DNA of 64,000 nt, from positions 10,194,012-10,258,011 of the forward strand of contig CM059623.1 of NCBI GenBank assembly GCA_030435675.1, given 5' to 3'. Below the pieces are notes generated by a model that ran no database searches, had not been told where the DNA came from, and saw only the letters and a program-made list of their open reading frames with translations. Source of the DNA: Steinernema hermaphroditum. Taxonomy: Eukaryota > Nematoda > Chromadorea > Rhabditida > Steinernematidae. The position numbers were made by a program, and so were the translations under genes. Positions 55,357 to 64,000 of this stretch are shown here, piece after piece (position 1 is the first letter of the stretch; every line of letters starts with the position of its first letter).

Positions 55357-57596
55357 TCAGAATCCTTCGGCGTGCATGTTCGTCTTCCGCCGGAAGTCGC
55401 CGTTTGCGTAAATAAATCCGTCGTCGCCGACCACAATCCCCTGCATGATGCCCTCAAAGCCGGTGGTTTTCTTGAATTTTTGACCGTACTTCTCCTCCAG
55501 GTCGGCCATCAAAGCCTTTGGAACGATCTCCTCGAACTGAGTGATGTCGGGAGTGAACTGATTGTGGAGTGTAGGCGCATCGACCGCTTCTTTGATGGTT
55601 TCGTTGAAGAAGAGGACACGGACGAGGGGTTTTGCGAGGGCGGAGATGATCTTCGAACCGCCGGAGGCTCCCATGACCATCTTGAGGTCGCCGGAGTCGC
55701 GGTGGAAGACGACCATCGGGCTCATCGAACTCATCGGACGCTTTCCGGGGGCGATGAAGTTCGTCTCCGAAGGAGCGAAGCCGAAGCCGTTGGCCATACC
55801 GGGTGACGAGAAGTCGTCCATCTCGTCGTTCCACACGATTCCAAGCTTGTCGGACTGCACAACAGCGCCGAACCAGCGGTTGACGGTGGTCGTCGAGCTC
55901 ACGCCGTTGCCGTCGGCGTCGATCGCCGACACATGCGAAGTGCCGTGGTCCTCTGGCTGAGCCTGTTTGATGCCACCGTAGTAGGCGCTGGGTTGGGCTA
56001 CGTCCTTCATGCGACCGAACACCCAGTCGGTATACTCCTTACGAGTCAGATTCCGCGCCAACTCCTTCGCCTCTGGCACAAAGTCGGCGTCGCCGAGGAG
56101 CGTCCGCTGCGCGTAGGCGAATTTCGATGCTTCGAGGAAACGGTGGTAGAAGAGAGGGTCCGTCTTCAGAGTCTCCTTGTCGGTTGTCGTGTTACCGTAG
56201 TAGCCTAAAGAGAGAGGTAGCCGGCTAAGTACGAAGACTCCACTCACGGCCCATGAGGGAGACGAGGAGCTGGGTGACTGTGAACGAGGAGGGTGGAGGG
56301 GGTCCACACATGACGAGGTCTCCCGAGAAGTGGTCGTTGATAAGAGGCTTGTGGTGCACGACGGGTTTGTAGCTAGCGAGATCCTCCTTGGTCAGAATAC
56401 CTCCGTTTCTCTGGATCTCCTCAACGATGGTGTCGGCCATCTCCCCGTGATAGAAGAGCTCTTCGGGATTCTTCGCCTTCGCCAGACGCTCCAGGGTGTT
56501 GGCCAGTTTCGGGCGACGAATTATGTCGCCGAATTGGTAGACGTGGTCCGTTTTTGGGTCGATCCAGCTCCTGAAACACCGCTGTTAACATTGATATGGC
56601 CGAGGCGCCAACTTCATCGAGGGGAGCGTTCGGAAATGCTTCTCCTTGACGTTGAGCACGTCGCCCAAATACTCCGACACGGGAACTCCGTTACGCGCCA
56701 GATCCACCGAGGGCATCACGAGCTCGGCCCACTTCACCTTGCCGCTACCGTACTCGTTGAACGCCAGCCAGTAGCCTGCAATCTCTCCCGGAGTGGCGAT
56801 CGCCCGGAATCCTTAAAAGGACGCCGATTATGTACTCGTGCTGTATCAAGAGCTACCGTATTTGGATCCCCACTCGTCGTTCAGGTACATGTTCTTGTCG
56901 CTCTTCGCTGGCGCCGTTTCGCGAGCGTCGATCACCGTGCACGCCTTGGTGGTTCTGAATCGGGCAATCCAATGGTAGTCCATCTCGACTTACCTATTAT
57001 AGAGGGTCATGATGAATCCGCCGCCGATCCCACTGCTTTGTGGATTCGTTATGCCAAGACAGAACATCGAGGCGATGGAGGCGTCGATGGCGTTTCCGCC
57101 CTTGATGAGTACGTCGCGACCGATCTCCGAGCAAAGGCCGTGGTCACAAGTCACTGCCGCCTTCTTGAACTTCCCCATGAGGCTGTAGGAGGGAGGCGCC
57201 CAGTCATAGTGCTGTGGTGGTGCCTGTGATTTCGTATATTCGACCAGATCTGCACCTTTTATCGACTTACTATTTTCGCTGAAGAAGGCCCTTTGACCGC
57301 TTGGGCGTGGAGATGAGGTAGGACGACGCCAAAGAGGAGGGACAAGACAACGATCATCGTGAGCAGCACTCCGATGACCAGATTGATGAGGAACCTAGGA
57401 AAGAAGGTTAAGGGGCGTCCCGAGTGGCGACGGGCGGTCAGTTAAGTCGAGGGAGCGGCGCGGGGTTAATCGCCAGGGAAAACATCGAGATGGTACAGCT
57501 TCGCCCGGATTACCTCGCTTTCAAGCAGCACTTCCTTGGAGGACGGCCCTTCCCAGCCTCTTCGGAGGCATCGGCGTCAGCCTCGGAGGGGGACAT
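55357..57596 (-). CDS. Gamma-glutamyltransferase (glutathione hydrolase), type II membrane protein
   Basis: Seven exons (57596-57514, 57394-57271, 57223-56994, 56954-56857, 56811-56613, 56570-56248, 56204-55357) join in phase to give 634 aa. A short cytosolic N-terminus and signal-anchor (FLINLVIGVLLTMIVVLSLL) precede the large subunit (GGNAIDASIASMFCLG, SSGIGGGFIMTLYN, then the RETAP block). The autocleavage and catalytic Thr lies in DHGTSHVSAIDADGNG near residue 441, and the glycine-rich small-subunit block is SSMSPMVVFHRDSGD with MGASGGSKI. The enzyme cleaves or transfers the gamma-glutamyl group of extracellular glutathione. Length and motif order are normal, so it should be active. It lies between two CHK kinase genes on the same strand. 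Confidence 0.93.
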
Positions 57597-58699
57597 GGCG
57601 GCGGCGCAGAAGCACACAATAGCGCGGCCGTCGCTTGGAATCGCCTAGCGCTTCGCTCAACTAGTTGCGATTTGTCGCGCGAAGCGATCAGAAGGAGCGT
57701 CGCGCGGGCGGAATTATCAATTATTACCCAACTAAACACTAAGAAGTGGCGACGCGACAGGTTCCGAAGTCCGTCGCCTAGCCGCCGAGTGTCCGGGTGG
57801 CGGACGGTCGCCCCACGTTCCAATTCAAATGTTTCTTTCGGCGAAGTCCATTCGGCGTGCGATTTCAAAGTAAACTCAGAGAACGATAGTTTTTCGGTTT
57901 GATGGTGCCGAACACTTTTGAATAGCCTTTGAGATGTGTCCTAAGAAGCGGCTATAATATCACAGTGTTTCAGATCTTAGCGATAGAGACGTCCCAAATA
58001 TAAGATCGAATCACAGAGATCATATTCAACAAAGTGACGTCTCGCGATTACGAAAACGACTCTGTAGAGAGTGGCGTCTCTCCTCCGCACAATCGCCTCG
58101 AAGACCAGTCAGGCGACGCTATCGAGTGCCGACTGGGCGCCATTGTTCCTTCCTTATATGACGCCCATTCGGCGAAGTTTGTCCTTTGAAGGTCGCAGAA
58201 GCGGAACCGGCCACTTCTGGGAAAAAGGAGAGATCTAATCGACGACTGTTTCCTTCGAGACACAAATCACAAAAAAAGAAAGCGAACAAAGGCGAAAGGA
58301 AGTCTACAGAAGCCACGCCGTGGACGGATCTGATCGAATTAGCCGATAAGGCGGGATGGTCAATCTTGTCGGAGTATGCAGCCGAGAAGACGGGTTAGTC
58401 GGTGTTTTGTGGTGTTAGATGAAACGGACGATAATGTACCTCGCCGAGCGATAAACCGAGGGAAAAACACGATTCCGACTTTAGCTGAAAATTGGAGGAT
58501 TGACAGTGGTATCTCTTCATATCTGGTCGCATCTTTTTTTTGGGGGTTTTTTGGCAAATTAGTCGACAAATATGCAAAAACAAGAGCTCCAAAAATGACT
58601 CTGTTGAAGATAAAGTCGGAAATCTAGGACTTCTGCATGACTTGCTCTTCTACGCTCTACTTGCATTTTCTAATAAATGGTTTCTTTAACTAGTAGTGT
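57597..58699. other. GGT upstream region with a possible broken small gene
   Basis: Bases 58004-58189 (+) are open for 61 codons without an ATG (KVTSRDYENDSVESGVSPP). In another frame 58186-58398 continues with a Lys-rich sequence (KKERSNRRLFPSRHKSQKKK) and a Trp-containing end (TPWTDLIELADKAGWS). The change of frame at about 58186 has no fitting intron. This may be a frameshifted small gene or chance. The rest of the interval should contain the GGT promoter; no TATA box was obvious. Confidence 0.3.
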
Positions 58700-59987
58700 T
58701 TATTTCGAAGCCTTATACATTGGTTCGTAATCACGGATATCATCAAGGACCGCCTTCGCCCTCTGCAACATCTCATCCACCTGAGGCCTAATGTAGCGCG
58801 GCTCCAGGAGCTGCACCACAAAGACCATATGGGCGCACTGGTAGGGAAGGGTCTCCTTATAGGCTCGATCCAGATCGGCTTTTGTGAAGAAAGGATCGTC
58901 AAGTCTACTGTAGAAGTGAGAGATGATGGAGTCCGCATAGGCGCGACGAACTGTCGTGGAAGCACTGAGCATGAGTATTCTCGAGAGATCGAAAGCCGGA
59001 TTTCCGACATAGAACGCCTGCCAGTCGACGAAGGCACCAACTTTGTCTGGATCGCAGTTCTTCCAGAGGATGTTGTTAGACCATAGGTCTCCGTGCACTG
59101 GCACCCTTGGAAGACCGAAGGCTTCGCTCACCGAAGCCGCGAAATATCGATGGTAGTTCCTATCGTACAGGATGTCTAGAAATTTGTCTAGACGGTTTCC
59201 GAAAATGTCTGGATACTTCCGGGTGACTTCTACAGCTTTTGGGACTATCACATTCACGTGGTAATCGATGTATCCCTCGGGTGGAGGGAATTCATCGGCA
59301 AACTTCTTTCTCTCACTCCCAGGGAGTCTCAAGAAGCTGTTGTGCATGTCGGCCAGGTGATCGACCACACTAAGCACTTGCTGCAGATTCAGTCCTTCGG
59401 ATACGCTCTGAACACTGCATGTGCCCGATAGGTCCTCCATTAGGATTGCGCCGATATCTCCTCCTGGCACCCACTTCACCAGTTCGAACATGCGAGGAAG
59501 TGGCGCGCAAAGGAGACTTGCGAAATGTTGGTAGAACCTGACTTCTTGGTTGTAGTAGTCAACTTGAACGAGCTAAAAGAGCTGTTACGGGTGAGTCTGA
59601 GGTGAGTGAGCTTTTAGTACATCATATTTGCCCTCCTGTGCTCTCTTCAAGAGTTCGGCTCCCGGGATCTTCAAAACCACAGATACCTGATCGGCACATC
59701 CATCCAAGTGGAAGGCAATACGCATGATCTGAGAGGCGAAGCCCGTGCAACCACTGATGTTGGATGTGGTCACCTGAAACGTGAAAAGGGTGGCCTTGTT
59801 TGGTTAGTTCGAGGGTTCCTCAAAAGCCACTTACATCAACGACATCTGCCGGGTCTATGGCAACTTCACTCTTCCATAAAGCCCGCAGAATCCAGTCGAT
59901 TGTGAACGGAGTTCCCTCAATAGGCTTCTGCTTCCAATCAGAAGAGAAAATGGTCACAGAAGGAGATTCGACGGCACTTGACATCAT
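58700..59987 (-). CDS. CHK kinase-like protein (DUF1679/EcKinase), intact
   Basis: Three exons (59987-59835, 59773-59621, 59572-58700) encode 392 aa. The protein begins MMSSAVESPSVTIFSSDWKQ. Motifs: VVLKIPGAE, GAILMEDLSGTC, VPVHGDLWSNNILW and GAFVDWQAF, all complete. The C-terminus ends PMYKASK. Splice sites are good, including the GTTTCAG acceptor of exon 2. Closest in-window relatives are the genes at 50915 and 53563. AATAAA lies just downstream. Predicted active small-molecule kinase. Confidence 0.9.
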
Positions 59988-60242
59988 GAGAACGACTGGA
60001 CCTAAAGAGTGTTTTCTAGTGATAAGAGACGGTGTTTCTCAATAACACCGTTAGCGTCTCAGAATTGCCCTCCGCAGGCACAAACGGCTGCTGTTGACAA
60101 CAGATGACGTCGCTCTGGAAAGGTCGGCGATCAGTGAATTAGTGAAGTTGAGTTTATTTATTTGTTGGCTCTGGCTCTTGTCCGTTTGACGAAATACATT
60201 AACGAATAAATAAATAATTATGGTGATCACAACGAAATAGAC

Positions 60243-63201
60243 TCATATCCGTTTTCTATTTACATTCGCCTGTTGCTCGAGGACTTGCTGCGCCGCCGCC
60301 TCGTAGGCGTCGACGTAGTCGGAGATCTTGAACACCTTGTTCGTCCTGCGCATCGCCACAATGTCGTCCATCATCTTGCCGAGAGCGCCGCTCACGGAGC
60401 CAGGAACCAGCGAGGCTGATGTGGTTGGGTAGTTGTGGGGGATTTGCAGGCGAAGAGGCGGAATCATGAACTGAAAGAGATGGGGTGAGTGCTTGAAAAG
60501 GCGGTCAGTTACTGTACCCTTCGGGACTTGATCTTCATGACAACGAGGGGAGAGTGGTGCGACATGGGAGGCGTGTCCACGGCATAGTCGTATTCTTTTA
60601 GCTCCACAGAAGCCGGCCCAGAAAGGGTGAACGTTTTTGTGCCCTGTTGGCACTCTACTTCGATCTTCTCCAGATCAGCGACGGCAGGATCTTCGGGGGA
60701 CTCGTTTTCCGAGGGAAGCGGCTCTGGCTCGTTGCCGATGAGGCGTCGACGTTTCGCCTCGACGACGTATTCGGGATTTCCGTCTTCGGCCATGATCTTC
60801 ACAACCTCGTCAGGTACTCTGAACGAACAATAATAGTCAGATATCGTGCTGGTGTGGATCATTCAAAAACTAAGGCGAATTTAACAGATCTAGGAATTTG
60901 GCCATTTTTATGACTGATTTTTGAAGACATTCCTAATGGAAAAAACATCTAAATATGGCCATTTTGGATCACTTCCACCTCGACCGGATACATAAAGGAA
61001 TCCATCGAAGCCCTCCCAATGACTTACTTTATCTGCATGTGCTTAAAATTGGCCCAGGGATCCGGCAGCGGTGTCCAGTTGTCGATCTTCCTGTTCTCTT
61101 TGATAATGATGTTCATCGCCTCAAGCAATGGTCTTCCAAGAGTATTCCTTGCGATGAGAGCTTTGGCTGTCTGCTCGAGGCGCTCCAAGAAGCCCACGTC
61201 CCGGGACATGCTCCCCGTCAGATTCATTTTTCCGTCCAGCAACTCGATCATCTTGTCCAGCCGAGCTCCCAGCTTTTTGTTCTGCTCCGACCGCTTCTGA
61301 CGGTCGCGGATCTTGACCAGATCGTCTCTGTACACGCCCATCGCCTTCAGCTTCTCCGAAAACTCCGGCGAGGGTTGTACGTCCTGCTGACTGAGGGGCC
61401 GTTGCTCGGACTGACTTTGGACCGAGCCGAGGGACTGCACGGAATGAGGCTGTTGGATGTTCACCGAAGGAGGGCCCTGGACCTGGGGCGGTGTTGGGGG
61501 CACCATGTGCTGCATCTGTGGATGGGGAACATTCGCTGAACGTTGCTGTTGCTGGGCCATCTGTTGCTGTTGTTGCTGCTGTTGTTGTTGTTGTTGCTGC
61601 TGCAGCTGTTGTTGTTGCAGTTGAGCATGTTGCTGTTGGGCCTGTTGCTGCTGGACTTGTTGCTGTTGTTGTTGTTGTTGCTGTTGTTGAAGTTGCTGCT
61701 GCTGATGCTGCTGTTGTTGTTGCTGTTGATGCTGCTGTTGCTGTTGCTGTTGTTGTTGTTGTTGCTGCATCTCCATAGCCTGCATGGGGGGCATGTTCCC
61801 TCTCTGTGTCTGTGGATGCGTTCCTGGGGTTCCAGCACGGACCATCATCGGCGAAGTTCCAGGAGGATATCCGGCCTGGCCTTGGGCTGTCTGTCCACGA
61901 GGGTACTGCGGTGACTGGCCGGGCATTTGTTGACCGTACTGCTGTTGTGCCTGGTTAGGGTAGCCCATTCGCCTAAAAATTGGTAACATTCAAAATGTAC
62001 ATTACGTCACAGGATGCCTTTCTAGCGGTCACTTCAACGACAAAAGGGAGAACATGCTTATATCTCGAATGAGGATAGACAAGCAACTACAACTTTCACA
62101 ATTTGTGACCTTAAACAAGCTCTTATGCTGGATCTTTGTGCTCTTCTTGAAAAGAAAAGAGCCGTTTGGAAGTGATCTGCTGATAGGACAAGCTGGGACA
62201 AGAGCACTTACTGTTGCTGCATCTGATGCATGCCCTGCGGTCCACTGAACATGGGCTGCTGGCTTCGCTGCTGCATTTGTTGCATTCTCAGCTGATGTTG
62301 CTGTTGATAGAACAAGTGGATCAGACGGTGCCTGCCTTCTTCTGTAGGCTCGCTTCGCACCTTCTGCTGGACATTCGGGGGCATGCGATTGAAGATCTGA
62401 TTCATTTCGGAGGCACTCAGTCGAGGAGTGTTCATCTGTTGGGCGCCAGGGTAGCGCATTTGCTGCTGAGGATGCATGCCCCGCATCATCTGGGGGTTCT
62501 GCTGGTGTTGCATGTGGTGGGGTTGTTGGTGTTGCATTTGCTAAACGAAGATAGATACTTAAAATCGGACGACAGGCTATAGTTACTGGTTAGGGTTATA
62601 CTGGCACGCCACTTTTTTTAAATCACTGCCTACTGAGAAGAAGTATGCGTCGCATCATTTTGTATTTTCTGTCTGCCATATTTGTCATTTTGGTCCCAAT
62701 AGCGATGCCACGGCATCACTGGACCTACATACCACTCCATAGTGACGTGAAATGAAATGGCGTCTATGACTACAATTGCCACAATAACCCTCTACAATCC
62801 GTCTGTGTGCTGTGCAGGCCTAATAAAACGCCTGAATATTCGCCAAGATATCCGGTCCTCCATGTCTAGACAGCACGATCAGACTCACTCGCATCGGCAT
62901 TGTCTAGACCTCGCGGGATCAATTCACCGCCCATCCCGGTTTCAAGAAACCTCTTGCCTAGACTAGTCTTGTCCAGATATCGCGGCATTGGTTGACCGTC
63001 CTCCCCATTGCTTTCAAAAGTATTTGATGCAGTGAAATATCGAACTTTCAATTTGTGGCGCTCTTTCCTTTTATGTTTCCCCTGTGCATGCCCACTCACC
63101 ATCCTTTGGTTTTGAGGATTAACCATGCGTTGCTGCTGCTGCATCTGCATGTATTGTTGTTGCTGTTGTTGTTGGACTTGATGCGGGTCACTGTAGTTCA
63201 T
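60243..63201 (-). CDS. mdt-15: Mediator subunit 15 (MED15/MDT-15), Gln-rich
   Basis: Five coding exons (63201-63100, 62540-62212, 61972-61028, 60818-60518, 60470-60243) join in phase for 634 aa. The N-terminal half is Gln/Met/Pro-rich with a very long polyGln tract. The MED15-type central domain follows (FSEKLKAMGVYRDDLVKI, RLDKMIELLDGKMNLTG, RPLLEAMNIII), then a C-terminal domain (VVEAKRRRLIG, LRLQIPHNYP, ISDYVDAYEAAAQQVL). MED15 is a tail subunit of Mediator and in C. elegans a key regulator of lipid and stress genes in the nucleus. The N-terminal KIX domain expected in the family is not seen: the frame starts at MNYSDPHQV after a TTTCAG acceptor. Exon 4 uses the donor GTACAG. It lies 200 bp downstream of MPP10 on the same strand. 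Confidence 0.88.
61540..61780 (-). repeat. CAG/CAA polyglutamine tract in MED15
   Basis: About 240 bp of imperfect (CAR)n on the minus strand encodes a Gln tract broken by His, Val, Leu and Ala. Mixed CAA/CAG codons argue for selection on the peptide or for old age rather than a fresh expansion. Open frames of the same length in other phases here (polyLeu, polyAla-Val, polyAsn-Ser) are artefacts of the repeat. Confidence 0.9.
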
Positions 63202-63217
63202 CGTCCCACCAACCTGA
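63202..63217 (-). promoter_or_regulatory. Likely spliced-leader acceptor for MED15
   Basis: On the minus strand CTTTCAG is followed after 12 nt (GTTGGTGGGACG) by the MED15 ATG at 63201. The upstream gene's stop is only 187 bp before this acceptor, and no AATAAA is obvious in between. This fits a downstream operon gene receiving an SL2-type leader. If instead it is a cis acceptor, an unseen 5' exon (for example one with the KIX domain) would join here. Confidence 0.5.
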
Positions 63218-63400
63218 AAGCCATACTCACACACCGGCCTATCGTCTTCGAAACGGATATCACGAGGATTAAACCTCTTCCGAGCACACAAGAACAGAGA
63301 ATCCGTAGGAAACACTTTCTGATAAGACCAACAACTAAACAAATTCAACAACTGCAACAACGAATAACAACAAACAACCGAGTAACAATGTGACATAAAC

Positions 63401-64000
63401 TTAAAGTTTGTATTTAGCGCTCGCGTTCACTTTTGTCGACGCCACACGCTTCTTCTTCGTCTTCCTCGCGATCTTCTCGCCTTCGTTGACAGCGGTTAGT
63501 TCGCCGAAGAACTTGCTGCTCTTCACCTTCTTGGATTTCTTCTCGTCAGTGGACGCCTCGGCCACGCTGGCGTCCTTCTTCGCCTTCTTGGAGATTTTCT
63601 TCTTCACGATTGTCTTACCAGCAGCGACCAATTTCTTCTGCTTGAGCTTCTTCTTTCTGCGCGCCCGCAACTTGTCGGTCTTCGTTCTCTCGTCGTCGGC
63701 CTTGGGCTCGAAGGCGACGTGTTTCGTGACCTCCTCGGGCGCCACGAGTGCATCATCGGTGGCCGTAGACGCCATCGGACCTACTTCTTCCTTCTGCATG
63801 GAACGCATGTTCGAAACGATCTTCAGCTCGGGTTTGATCTGGAACAGATATCATAAGGCTGATCACGCGGTAAAACCGCTCACCGATGGAGGAGTGTATT
63901 CGTAGTGAGTCATGGCGTCGAACAATTTAAACAAAGCCTTCATGTCGTCCTCGATCTCTTTTTTCTTCGGGTCCACCTTCTCTTCCTTGTTATCCTTCTA
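63401..64000 (-). CDS. mpp-10: U3 snoRNP protein MPP10, C-terminal part (runs off window)
   Basis: Two exons are visible (beyond 64000 to 63884, and 63838-63401), joined by a 45-nt GTGAGC-TTCCAG intron. The conserved MPP10 C-terminal block is clear: DMKALFKLFDAMTHYEYTP, then KPELKIVSN, then EEVGPMAS, LVAPEEV and a long Lys/Arg-rich tail (RARRKKKLKQKK). MPP10 scaffolds the IMP3/IMP4 proteins in the small-subunit processome in the nucleolus and is needed for 18S rRNA processing. The N-terminal part is outside the window. It is upstream of MED15 and probably in the same operon. Confidence 0.85.

Noticed and set aside
55372..57229. Several long + strand frames (up to 299 codons) opposite GGT
   Set aside because: All lie antisense to the seven-exon GGT gene with correct phases and motifs; the + frames have no recognisable domain.
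61491..61914. Long + strand frames rich in Leu, Val and Ala opposite MED15
   Set aside because: They are translations of the CTG/TTG repeat complementary to the polyGln tract; only the minus-strand Gln frame continues into conserved MED15 domains.
63216..63396. Upstream extension of MED15 through KRFNPRDIRFEDDRPVCEYG
   Set aside because: The frame is open but crosses a TTTCAG acceptor, has no KIX-like pattern and begins at the MPP10 3' end, so it is more likely intergenic sequence.

Overview
This is a eukaryotic window and almost certainly nematode. Introns are very short (mostly 40-50 nt) with the consensus TTTCAG 3' splice site. Many genes have a TTTCAG-type acceptor just before the ATG, as expected for spliced-leader trans-splicing. 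The gene content is also nematode-like: fatty-acid/retinol-binding (FAR) proteins, astacin metalloproteases, CHK/EcKinase (DUF1679) kinases, TIL-domain inhibitors and an MPP10-MED15 pair laid out like an operon. The species cannot be fixed from sequence alone. A large FAR family is known from Steinernema, so a clade IV nematode is plausible, but that is inference. Exon coordinates below were worked out by hand by matching donor, acceptor and phase.

Layout. 1-10.3 kb: four CHK kinase-like loci on the + strand, in different states (a clear pseudogene, an intact gene, a gene with lost active-site residues, an intact gene). 11-19 kb: small membrane proteins on both strands, a secreted Cys-rich peptide gene, two mariner-type elements, a SINE and an inverted copy of one exon. 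19-25 kb (mostly minus): a FAR gene, a second Cys-rich peptide, an intact astacin, a Gly/Arg-rich secreted protein and an astacin relative that has lost all zinc ligands. 26.6-35.4 kb: a + strand FAR array of a two-domain gene, one single gene and a recent duplicate pair. A Tc1-like element splits the pair; it carries a captured FAR exon and a nested fold-back element. 35.5-48 kb: TE-rich DNA with a mariner MITE and a hAT-type MITE, plus a scatter of small one- to three-TM proteins of unknown function. 48.6-50.3 kb: two TIL-domain genes head to head. 50.9-60 kb (minus): three intact CHK kinase genes with a gamma-glutamyltransferase between the second and third. 60.2-64 kb (minus): MED15 (mdt-15) downstream of the 3' end of MPP10.

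How the genes fit together. The 19-35 kb region is rich in secreted products (FAR, astacin, Cys-rich, Gly-rich) and evolves by local duplication. This fits lipid scavenging, extracellular proteolysis or interaction with hosts and microbes, but no role is proven by sequence. The CHK kinases act on small molecules in the cytoplasm (known family members phosphorylate choline-like or ecdysteroid-like substrates) and GGT handles glutathione; their adjacency suggests, without proving, a xenobiotic or steroid metabolism neighbourhood. MED15 and MPP10 are housekeeping genes. The least explained content is the set of about 13 small membrane proteins between 11 and 48 kb.
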